DNA of 11,170 bases from an uncultured Gemmatimonadota bacterium (lineage in GTDB: Bacteria; Gemmatimonadota; Gemmatimonadetes; Gemmatimonadales; Gemmatimonadaceae), in assembly GCA_946479895.1 (NCBI GenBank), contig CAMLHT010000115.1, forward strand, positions 1 through 11,170. Direction: 5' to 3'. The translations under genes and the position numbers were made by a program. Below are positions 6,180 through 11,170 of the stretch, piece after piece. Each line of letters starts with the position of its first letter. The stretch's first letter is position 1. Under the pieces are notes generated by a model. It saw nothing but the letters and a program-made list of their open reading frames with translations. It did not search any database and was not told the origin of the DNA.

Positions 6180-7322
6180 TCAGGGCGCGCCGAGCTGCCG
6201 GCCGTCGTTGTTTCCCCAGCAGTAGGTCACGTTCGACACGCTGATGCCGCAGGAGTGATAGCCGCCGGCGGCGATCGCCTTGAGGAGGATCGGGGTGGCG
6301 AGCGCCACGGGTTGCGTGCGGGTGAGGAACGTGCCGTCGCCAAGGGCGCCGAAGCCGTTGTAGCCCCAGCACAGCGGAATGCCTTCGGGAGTGAGGCCGC
6401 AGGCATGGCGCTCTCCGACGGCGATGGTCGTGAACGTGGCGCCGCCCTGGACCATCACGGGCGTGTTCTTCGACTCCATCGTGCCGTCGCCCAGCGCGCC
6501 GGCGACGTTGTCGCCCCAGCAGTACGGTGCGCCGTCCATGGTGAGCGCGCAGGTGTGCGCGAGGCCGGCGACGATCATCCGGAACTTGAGGGCCGTGGCG
6601 ACGGTGACGGGAACGAGCCGGTTGGTCTCCGTGCCGTCACCAATCTGGCCGCGGGAGTTGAGTCCCCAGCAGTACGCCGTTCCGTCCGGGGTCAGGCCGC
6701 AGGAATGTCCGCCGCCCGACGTGAGGCTCGCGAAGGTGAGGCCGCCGGACACGGCCACCGGGGCGTTGCGGTTTGTCTGGGTGCCGTCGCCGAGGCGGCC
6801 GAACTCGTTCGTCCCCCAGCACCAGGCGGCGCCATTCGTGTCGAGCGCGCAGGTGTGCGTCACGGTGCTCGCCGAAATGCTGGTGAACACGTGGCCGCCG
6901 GCGACCGGGACCGGCTCGAACCGATCCTGGTTCGCCGCCGTGCCGAGCTGGCCCTCGATGTTGTTGCCCCAGCAGAGCGCCGCGCCCTCGGGGCTGAGGC
7001 CGCAGGTGTGCGCGCCGCCGGCGGTGATGCTGGAGAAGACGAATCCGCCGAGCACCGCCAGAGGCGAGCCCGCGCCCTGGGAGCCGGTGAGGCCGTTGCC
7101 CGACTGTCCCTTGTCGTTGGCGCCCCAGCACAGCGCTTCTCCGTTGGCCTGAAGTCCGCAGCTGTGGTAGTCGCCGAGCGAGAGGCTGGCGAAGACCGTG
7201 GAGCCGGTGACGGGCACGGGCAGCGACCGCGACCGGTTCTCCGGGCCCGTGATGTCGTTGCAGCTCGCAACGACGGCCGCCGCGGGCAGGAGGACGAGAA
7301 GTCGCACGAATCGGGGTTTCAT
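6180..7322 (-). CDS. RCC1-repeat beta-propeller lipoprotein
   Basis: A 380-residue predicted lipoprotein. A basic start (MKPRF) and hydrophobic stretch end in a lipobox VVAS-C with lipidated Cys21, then NDITGP. The rest is seven RCC1-type repeats of about 50 residues, each with H-[STA]-C-x9-C-W-G-x-N and most ending G-x-L/I-G-[DT]-G-x...P-V-x-V. The first Cys pair is Cys55/Cys65, and the nine-residue spacing is the same in all seven. The last repeat stops after GRQLGAP, while the N-terminal LPVPVTG looks like the missing strand, so the propeller probably closes by pairing N- and C-termini. It likely sits in the periplasm or on the outer membrane as a binding scaffold; ligand unknown. ATG 7322 is chosen since it begins a good signal peptide; an upstream in-frame ATG at 7370 would add 16 Pro/Gly-rich residues. 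No Shine-Dalgarno is seen. Confidence 0.92.
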   Translation of the reverse strand: MKPRFVRLLVLLPAAAVVASCNDITGPENRSRSLPVPVTGSTVFASLSLGDYHSCGLQANGEALCWGANDKGQSGNGLTGSQGAGSPLAVLGGFVFSSITAGGAHTCGLSPEGAALCWGNNIEGQLGTAANQDRFEPVPVAGGHVFTSISASTVTHTCALDTNGAAWCWGTNEFGRLGDGTQTNRNAPVAVSGGLTFASLTSGGGHSCGLTPDGTAYCWGLNSRGQIGDGTETNRLVPVTVATALKFRMIVAGLAHTCALTMDGAPYCWGDNVAGALGDGTMESKNTPVMVQGGATFTTIAVGERHACGLTPEGIPLCWGYNGFGALGDGTFLTRTQPVALATPILLKAIAAGGYHSCGISVSNVTYCWGNNDGRQLGAP

Positions 7323-7383
7323 TGGTATCAGATGAGAAGGTGGGCCCGGCCGCCCGGCGCGGCTATCCACAATAAACTACGTG
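7323..7383. promoter_or_regulatory. Divergent intergenic region of RCC1 lipoprotein and metallopeptidase genes
   Basis: Only about 60 bases separate the two start codons, so both promoters must overlap or lie inside the genes. An AT-rich block (CTATCCACAATAAACTAC, 7363-7380) abuts the peptidase start. TATCCA or CACAAT there could be a -10 box that would make the peptidase mRNA almost leaderless. No convincing -35 box was found on either strand, and neither start has a Shine-Dalgarno. Confidence 0.35.
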
Positions 7384-8226
7384 ATGACAAGACTGAGTCA
7401 CCGAATCCGGTTCCTGGTTCCCCTGCTGGTGGTCTGTGCCGCATCGGCCCGCTCCCAGTCGGCCGCCGTCGACACGCTGCCGCCCGCGGCCAGGGCGGCG
7501 CTCGAGGCCACCGACATCTCCTGGAAATCGCGGCGGACGCCCCATGCCGTGGTCTACGCGCTGGCGGGATCGGCCGCCGAGAAGCGCCTCGCCGCCGACG
7601 CCCAGCGCGCGGAGCGCGCGATCGTGGCGAATCTCGGCTTCCTCGGCATCCGGTCCCCGGGCCCGCGGCTGCGCATCTTCCTCGTCGGCTCCCGCGAGCA
7701 GATGCGCCGGTTCGCCGGAGGTCATGCGTACGGCGGCTTGTCGGTCACGGCGGAGGGGACGGCCTTCCTCGTCGCCAACGATTCGGTGCGTCCGGCGCTC
7801 AAACACGAGACGATGCACCTCCTCTCGTGGCGGCACTGGGGCCCGCCGGCGGCACCGTGGCTTTCCGAGGGACTCGCGACGCTCGCGGTCGGTCCCTGCC
7901 AGGGGCACTCGGTGGCCCAGCTCGTCGTCGCGGCGAAGATGGCGGGCCTCTTCGCGCCGCTGGACACCCTCCGCTCGGCCTTCGTGAACGAGCGGGAGAT
8001 CGGAGTGGTGCACTACGTGGAAGCGGCCTCGCTGGTGCAGCACGTCGACCGGAAGTACGGCCGGAAGAAGCTCCGCGCGCTGTGGTCGTCCGGACGGCCC
8101 GAGGGCGCGCTCGGCGTGGAGGCCCCGGCGCTGGAGAAGGGCTGGAAGGAGTCGCTCTCGCGCATCGCGCCGAAGAGCTCGTGGGCGCGGATCTGGAAGG
8201 GGATCGACGCCCGCGGGTGCGAGTGA
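7384..8226 (+). CDS. Secreted HExxH zinc metallopeptidase (peptidase MA-like, gluzincin type)
   Basis: About 280 residues. An N-terminal signal peptide (basic MTRLSHRIR, hydrophobic FLVPLLVV, probable cleavage after ASA near residue 23) points to export; the Cys in VVCA lacks a small residue before it, so a lipobox is unlikely. The catalytic motif is HETMH (His142, Glu143, His146, counting from GTG 7381), and the third ligand is probably Glu163 in WLSEGLA, the HExxH...E arrangement of gluzincins such as the peptidase MA-like group. The region before it (LRIFLVGSREQMRRFAGG...GGLS) is the usual beta-rich lead-in of that group. Two start codons are adjacent, GTG 7381 and ATG 7384; ATG is taken. 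It is divergent from the RCC1 lipoprotein gene and 53 bases before the zinc-ribbon gene. The substrate is unknown. Confidence 0.85.
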   Translation: MTRLSHRIRFLVPLLVVCAASARSQSAAVDTLPPAARAALEATDISWKSRRTPHAVVYALAGSAAEKRLAADAQRAERAIVANLGFLGIRSPGPRLRIFLVGSREQMRRFAGGHAYGGLSVTAEGTAFLVANDSVRPALKHETMHLLSWRHWGPPAAPWLSEGLATLAVGPCQGHSVAQLVVAAKMAGLFAPLDTLRSAFVNEREIGVVHYVEAASLVQHVDRKYGRKKLRALWSSGRPEGALGVEAPALEKGWKESLSRIAPKSSWARIWKGIDARGCE

Positions 8227-8245
8227 CGGCGGCCGCTGCCCGGCG

Positions 8246-8256
8246 CTAGCTTGGGG
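8246..8256 (+). promoter_or_regulatory. Possible promoter element upstream of zinc-ribbon gene
   Basis: The spacer contains GCTAGCTTGGG about 25-35 bases before ATG 8280. TAGCTTG loosely resembles the TAnnTTTG promoter element known from Bacteroidota, but the similarity is partial and no upstream partner element was found. This is an inference of low weight. Confidence 0.15.
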
Positions 8257-8279
8257 TCATTCCTCTCTTTCCGAGACTC

Positions 8280-8522
8280 ATGCCGATCTACGATTTCTCG
8301 TGCCGGTCATGCGCCCACAAGTTCGAGGCGCTGGTGCTGAAGCGGACGCCAAAGTGTCCGAAGTGCGAGAGCGAGGATCTCGAGCGGCTGCTGTCGCTGC
8401 CCGTCGTTCGCTCGGCGGGGACGCATGAGAAGACGATGGCGCAGGCGAAGAAGCAGGAGATGAAGACAGCTGCCGAGAGGGAATACACGCAGCGGCAGTA
8501 CGAGGCGAGTCACGAGGATTGA
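8280..8522 (+). CDS. FmdB-family zinc-ribbon protein
   Basis: An 80-residue protein starting MPIYDFSC, the hallmark of the FmdB/CxxC_CxxC zinc-ribbon family. The four metal-binding cysteines are Cys8, Cys11, Cys26 and Cys29 (CRSC...CPKC), followed by SEDLERLLSLP, close to the family's usual wording. The C-terminal half (about 45-80) is rich in Lys, Glu and Gln and probably helical. Family members are small cytoplasmic proteins named after a regulator of formamidase expression; the true role is mostly unknown. Length is normal for the family. Only weak purine bases (GAGA) precede the ATG. It lies 53 bases after the peptidase gene and could share its transcript. Two overlapping hairpins begin directly after the stop. 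Confidence 0.9.
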   Translation: MPIYDFSCRSCAHKFEALVLKRTPKCPKCESEDLERLLSLPVVRSAGTHEKTMAQAKKQEMKTAAEREYTQRQYEASHED

Positions 8523-8552
8523 GTGGGCGCCCCACCGTGCGGCGTCACGGTG
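8523..8552 (+). terminator. Two overlapping hairpins after the zinc-ribbon gene
   Basis: GTGGG-CGC-CCCAC (8523-8535) and CACCGTG-CGGCGT-CACGGTG (8533-8552) are both perfect stems, of 5 and 7 pairs. They share bases 8533-8535, so only one can form fully at a time. They begin at the base after the stop codon. The nearest U run (GGTTTT, 8567-8572) is about 15 bases away, so a Rho-independent terminator is only likely, not clear. The rest of this 197-base spacer (to 8719) is AT-richer and holds GGGAC-CAATATT-GTCCC (8600-8616), a small inverted repeat that could be an operator for the next gene. Confidence 0.4.
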
Positions 8553-8711
8553 CTCCAACGCCAGAGGTTTTGCGCCCATGTTTCGATGCGGCGCCCAAGG
8601 GGACCAATATTGTCCCTTTAATGGAGCCGGCAGGGGCCAATCGCATTGTAGGGGAATCAACAAGTGGTGCCGAATCCGTCTGGCCCACATGTTGGTGACC
8701 CCTATCACTGT

Positions 8712-8715
8712 GAGG
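8712..8715 (+). promoter_or_regulatory. Ribosome binding site of the PKD lipoprotein gene
   Basis: GAGG at 8712-8715 lies four bases before ATG 8720. The next in-frame ATG (8759) would also start a signal peptide but has no such motif, so this decides the start. Confidence 0.5.
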
Positions 8716-8719
8716 TTGT

Positions 8720-10378
8720 ATGCGGGATCACTCCTCTCAAACGATCGGTCGGACGTCAATGCTGGTCATCGCCGTGGTCGCGATTGCTGCATGCGCCGAG
8801 CAGGCCACGCGGCCAATTCCGGAGACCAGGGGCAGTCCGACACCGAACCGGCGGAACATGACCGTTCGGGCGCTGAGGTCATCGGCCCTGATGTCGGGCA
8901 CAGGCGCAGTGATCAGCAACGGGACGATTCAGATGGGCGTGTATCCCGAAGCCCATCTCAACGTTCCGTACTACCCGGACCCGCTGGGGATCGGATACAT
9001 GGGTCTGCGGTTCGTTCCGACCGGCGCGGCATCGACGGAACCCGGATGCCAGTGCGAAGGGTGGGGAATCGGTGATGTCTTCACCGGAGTCCAGGGCTCG
9101 GCCAACGTGTCGAGCCAAAGCCCGAGCGTCCAGAATCTGGAAGTCGTGAGCTTCACCAGCGACGCCACCTCGGCGACATCCGTCGTGATCGCTGCAGGGG
9201 TCTTCAAGGTCACGCACGAATACAAGCCGTCGGCCCTGACCAACCTCCTGTATGAAGTGAACGTCACGATCGAGAACATCTCCTCGGCCACGGTGCGGCC
9301 GCGGTACCGCCGTGTAATGGATTGGGACATCTACCCGACTCCGTTCAATGAATACGTCACCATTCAGCGCGGTACGGCGACCGACATCTACCGAACCGAC
9401 AACAACGGGTTCAACGAGGGGAATCCATTCACCTTCACCTCCTATGGGCTCCAGGACGTGAACTTCACGGACGCCGGTCCGAATGACCACGGCGCGCTGT
9501 TCGATTTCCAGTTCGCCGATCTCGCCCCAGGCGAGAAGAAGTCGTTCAAGACGTACTACGGCGCGGCCGCGTCCGAGGCGGGCGCTCTCGGCGCCCTCGG
9601 CGCCGTCGGGGCGGAAGCCTATTCGTTCGGGCAGCCGAACGTCCCGGGCGGGCCCGAGCTGGGCACTCCGAACACGTTCATCTTCGCGTTCGGCGGCATC
9701 GGCGGCACGCCGATCGTCGGCAACGCGAACGCAGGACCCGACCAGACACTGGAGTGCGGCTCGAGCGCAACGCTGGACGGGTCACGCTCGAGTGTCTCGG
9801 GGGCGAGCATCGTTTCGTTCGACTGGTACGAGGGCTCGGTGAAGATCGCATCCGGCGTGTCTCCAACGGTATCGCTGTCCGGCGCAGGCCCGCACGTGAT
9901 CAAGCTCGTGGTTACGGACGATACGGGAGCCACCTACGAGGACTTCGTGACCATCACGATTGCGGACGGCACCCCTCCCGCGGTCACGTTGAGTGCGACG
10001 GAGTCGATCCTGTGGTCTCCGAACCACAAGTACGCGCTCGTCGCGGTCAATGCCACGGTGAGTGACGCGTGCGACGCATCGGTGGCCATCGCGGGCTCGG
10101 TGAAGAGCAACGAGCCTGACGAGGATGCGACCGGCGACGGCAACTTCACGGGGGACATCAGGGTCACCCGGGCCAGCGGCGCCGTGCTCCTGAGCTCGAA
10201 CGCTTCACCGATCGTTCCATTCAACCCGGCAGCCGGCGACCGCCTGGAATTGCGCGCCGAACGCAAGGGCGATGGAACGGGACGCGTCTACACCATCACT
10301 TTCACGGCGACGGATGCCGCCGGCAACGCCACGACGCGTACCGCCCAGGTGCAGGTCGTGCACGACCAGAAGAAGTAG
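8720..10378 (+). CDS. Lipoprotein with conserved MDWDI domain, PKD domain and Ig-like domain
   Basis: A 552-residue predicted lipoprotein. Hydrophobic LVIAVVAIAA leads to lipobox Cys25 (IAA-C). Residues about 58-328 form one large beta-rich domain with landmarks VISNGTIQMGV, GLRFVPTG, CQCEGWG, RYRRVMDWDI (196-204), EYVTI, FQFADLAPGE and an Ala/Gly stretch (282-300). I recognise the layout from secreted, often PEP-CTERM-linked, proteins but know no assigned function. A PKD domain follows (about 336-415; NAGPDQTLECG, GSVKIASGVSPTV, VIKLVVTDDTGATYEDF). The C-terminal Ig-like domain (about 418-548; LWSPNHKYALVAV, VSDACDASV, TFTATDAAGNATT) resembles domains found after PKD/HYR repeats in exported proteins. 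It acts outside the cytoplasm, perhaps in adhesion or polymer binding. Base composition is visibly less GC-rich than the left half of the window. Stop codon is TAG at 10376. Confidence 0.85.
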   Translation: MRDHSSQTIGRTSMLVIAVVAIAACAEQATRPIPETRGSPTPNRRNMTVRALRSSALMSGTGAVISNGTIQMGVYPEAHLNVPYYPDPLGIGYMGLRFVPTGAASTEPGCQCEGWGIGDVFTGVQGSANVSSQSPSVQNLEVVSFTSDATSATSVVIAAGVFKVTHEYKPSALTNLLYEVNVTIENISSATVRPRYRRVMDWDIYPTPFNEYVTIQRGTATDIYRTDNNGFNEGNPFTFTSYGLQDVNFTDAGPNDHGALFDFQFADLAPGEKKSFKTYYGAAASEAGALGALGAVGAEAYSFGQPNVPGGPELGTPNTFIFAFGGIGGTPIVGNANAGPDQTLECGSSATLDGSRSSVSGASIVSFDWYEGSVKIASGVSPTVSLSGAGPHVIKLVVTDDTGATYEDFVTITIADGTPPAVTLSATESILWSPNHKYALVAVNATVSDACDASVAIAGSVKSNEPDEDATGDGNFTGDIRVTRASGAVLLSSNASPIVPFNPAAGDRLELRAERKGDGTGRVYTITFTATDAAGNATTRTAQVQVVHDQKK

Positions 10379-10394
10379 CACGGGATCACGGCAT

Positions 10395-10432
10395 CGCGGC
10401 ATGGGTGGGGCAATTGCCTCGCCCATGCCGCG
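10395..10432 (+). terminator. 38-base near-perfect inverted repeat after the PKD lipoprotein gene
   Basis: CGCGGCATGGG (10395-10405) and CCCATGCCGCG (10422-10432) are exact complements, and the bases between (TGGGGCAATTGCCTCG) are themselves complementary apart from two G-U-type pairs, so almost the whole 38 bases folds on itself. It starts 16 bases after the stop. The tail CTGCTGTCTGG is not U-rich, so a strong intrinsic terminator is not certain; an mRNA 3' end stabiliser or a protein-binding palindrome are alternatives. Confidence 0.6.
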
Positions 10433-10509
10433 CTGCTGTCTGGTCGCCGCCGAATTCCGAACGGATGTGAAGGGGTGGACGTGGCGCCGTGTCATCTCGT
10501 TTCTCCCGG

Positions 10510-10544
10510 CGCGCTGTAGCCCTTTCCCTGACTGACAGCGCGCA
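10510..10544 (+). repeat. Perfect 9-base inverted repeat upstream of small exported protein gene
   Basis: GCGCGCTGT (10510-10518) and ACAGCGCGC (10536-10544) are exact complements around a 17-base, pyrimidine-rich centre. It ends 42 bases before ATG 10587, so it could be an operator around the promoter or a hairpin in the leader. No clear -10/-35 pair was found there. Confidence 0.5.
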
Positions 10545-10574
10545 CGGCCCGGGCAGTTTCAAGGTATCCCGCGC

Positions 10575-10580
10575 AGGAGG
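10575..10580 (+). promoter_or_regulatory. Strong ribosome binding site
   Basis: AGGAGG at 10575-10580 is six bases before ATG 10587. It is the only full-consensus Shine-Dalgarno seen in the window and fixes the start of the small exported protein. Confidence 0.85.
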
Positions 10581-10586
10581 ACAGCC

Positions 10587-10988
10587 ATGCGCAAAGCCCA
10601 GGGTTTCGCACGCAGGTTGATTCTGTTCGCAGTCCTCGGTGTCGCCGGCACGGTGCTCATCGCGCCGTCGGCTCGACCGAGGGAGAGCCGGCTCCGGTCA
10701 CTCAACCCGACCATCGGCACCGTGGCGGCGCAGCTCGGGGTGAAGATCAACGACCGGGCGACGGAGGAATTCTCGCTGGGGGTGCAGTTCAGCGGCTCCC
10801 TCGAGGACACCCTCAAGCTCCCCCGGTTCGGCCTGAAGGGATTTCACCTCGGCTCGCGCGTGACCGTCGCGCGCATCGCCCAGGACCGCGTTCACATCGA
10901 GGCGGACGAGCTGGATCCGCCGCGGAGCGTGTACGTCCGCGTCCGCATCGATGCGACCGGCAAGATCCTGCCGCCCGTCACCCCGTAG
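10587..10988 (+). CDS. Small exported protein of unknown function
   Basis: A 133-residue protein I do not recognise. A basic start (MRKAQGFARR) and hydrophobic LILFAVLGVAGTVLIA (11-26) form a signal peptide, with likely cleavage after PSA (27-29); there is no lipobox Cys and no cysteine at all. The mature part of about 100 residues alternates hydrophobic and polar residues (FSLGVQFSG, FHLGSRVTVARI, DRVHIEADEL, SVYVRVRID), suggesting a small beta-sandwich. The C-terminus ends in a Pro-rich tail (ILPPVTP). A perfect Shine-Dalgarno suggests efficient translation. It stands alone between hairpin-containing spacers, so it is probably monocistronic. The sequence between 10379 and 10586 has no other credible gene. 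Export is well supported; role is unknown. Confidence 0.82.
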   Translation: MRKAQGFARRLILFAVLGVAGTVLIAPSARPRESRLRSLNPTIGTVAAQLGVKINDRATEEFSLGVQFSGSLEDTLKLPRFGLKGFHLGSRVTVARIAQDRVHIEADELDPPRSVYVRVRIDATGKILPPVTP

Positions 10989-10993
10989 AGGCT

Positions 10994-11035
10994 GACTGCG
11001 CCGCGCAGCCGGAGCAGTCTCGCGGCGCATCAGTC
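10994..11035 (+). terminator. Stem-loop directly after the small exported protein gene
   Basis: GACTG-CGCCGCG (10994-11005) pairs with CGCGGCG (11021-11027) and CAGTC (11031-11035); three unpaired bases CAT bulge on the right arm. The loop is 15 bases. It starts five bases after the stop. No U tract follows (CGGGCAAAC), so it may protect or end the mRNA in a Rho-dependent way. Confidence 0.4.
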
Positions 11036-11067
11036 CGGGCAAACAACGAAGGTCAAGCATGCGAAGA

Positions 11068-11104
11068 GGGCTGCCGCCCGCGCATCAGTCGCGGCCGGCA
11101 GCCC
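11068..11104. terminator. Strong stem-loop, possible bidirectional terminator
   Basis: GGGCTGCCG (11068-11076) pairs with CGGCAGCCC (11096-11104), then after a C-C mismatch CCGCG (11078-11082) pairs with CGCGG (11090-11094), with loop CATCAGT. Fourteen pairs make it the strongest hairpin near the right edge. On the minus strand the tail reads TCTTCGC, slightly U-rich; on the plus strand it is C-rich. If a convergent gene ends at 11138 as suspected, the hairpin lies where a terminator for that gene would be. Confidence 0.5.
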
Positions 11105-11134
11105 CCGGTCCTGCACTCGCCTCTTATCGGCTCA

Positions 11135-11148
11135 TGCTCAATTGAGCA
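11135..11148. repeat. Perfect 14-base palindrome
   Basis: TGCTCAATTGAGCA equals its own reverse complement over all 14 bases. It could be an operator half-site pair for a dimeric regulator, or chance overlap with the end of a minus-strand gene whose stop codon would lie inside it. Confidence 0.45.
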
Positions 11149-11170
11149 GTTGTGTCGTCACTCCCACGTT
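11138..11170 (-). CDS. Possible C-terminal end of a convergent gene, cut by the window edge
   Basis: On the minus strand the edge bases read N-V-G-V-T-T-Q-L-L-N then TGA (stop at plus 11140-11138). The ending would fit a beta-barrel or secreted protein, and the strong hairpin at 11068-11104 would lie downstream as a terminator. Only ten codons are visible and another frame is also open, so this is a guess from context. Confidence 0.25.
   Translation of the reverse strand, partial: NVGVTTQLLN

Noticed and set aside
6180..7322. DNA-level tandem repeat of about 150 bases, as in a CRISPR or satellite
   Set aside because: The period equals the 50-residue RCC1 blade, the units vary freely at synonymous positions and there are no spacers.
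6255..8249. A 664-codon plus-strand frame opposite the RCC1 gene and over the peptidase gene
   Set aside because: No domain is visible, and it is antisense to seven well-formed RCC1 repeats. The periodicity it shows is that of the repeats.
8578..9075. Open frame starting in the spacer before the PKD lipoprotein
   Set aside because: It overlaps the N-terminus of the lipoprotein in another frame, has no recognisable domain and no ribosome site.

Overview
GC-rich bacterial DNA with nine complete protein genes, a tRNA-Ser truncated by the left edge, and possibly the last codons of a gene running in from the right edge. No insertion sequence, integrase, phage gene or CRISPR array is visible. The best guess for the host is Gemmatimonadota: very high GC, lipoproteins whose mature end reads C-N-D-I-T-G-P, RCC1-repeat and PKD-type secreted proteins, and KaiC-like/histidine-kinase pairs. 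This is inferred from style, and Acidobacteriota or another GC-rich soil phylum is not excluded.

Left part (1-6104). A minus-strand tRNA-Ser(GCU) with its own likely sigma70-type promoter is followed on the plus strand by an ABC exporter half-transporter. A stem-loop with a U-rich tail separates it from a two-gene signalling unit: a double-domain KaiC-like ATPase, and with no intervening base, a histidine kinase whose N-terminus looks like a receiver that has lost its phosphorylation site. A GC-rich stem-loop and 55 bases then separate a squalene/phytoene-synthase-family gene.

Middle (6105-8522). A minus-strand gene for a seven-bladed RCC1-type lipoprotein converges on the synthase gene and is divergent from a secreted HExxH metallopeptidase gene. 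A small FmdB-type zinc-ribbon gene follows the peptidase gene.

Right part (8523-11170). A 197-base AT-richer spacer precedes a large lipoprotein with an unnamed conserved N-terminal domain, a PKD domain and an Ig-like domain. A 208-base spacer with two long inverted repeats leads to a small exported protein of unknown function with a perfect Shine-Dalgarno. The final 182 bases hold two terminator-like hairpins, a 14-base perfect palindrome and possibly the end of a convergent gene.

How the genes relate: the clearest functional unit is the KaiC-like ATPase plus pseudoreceiver kinase, where nucleotide- or phosphorylation-dependent changes of the ATPase could be read by the kinase. Whether the terpenoid synthase belongs to it is open. 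The RCC1 lipoprotein, peptidase, PKD lipoprotein and small exported protein are all envelope or secreted products. Nothing in the window can be claimed as a wholly new system; the most distinctive points are the altered catalytic residues of the KaiC-like protein, the degenerate receiver of its partner kinase, and several well-formed inverted repeats between genes.
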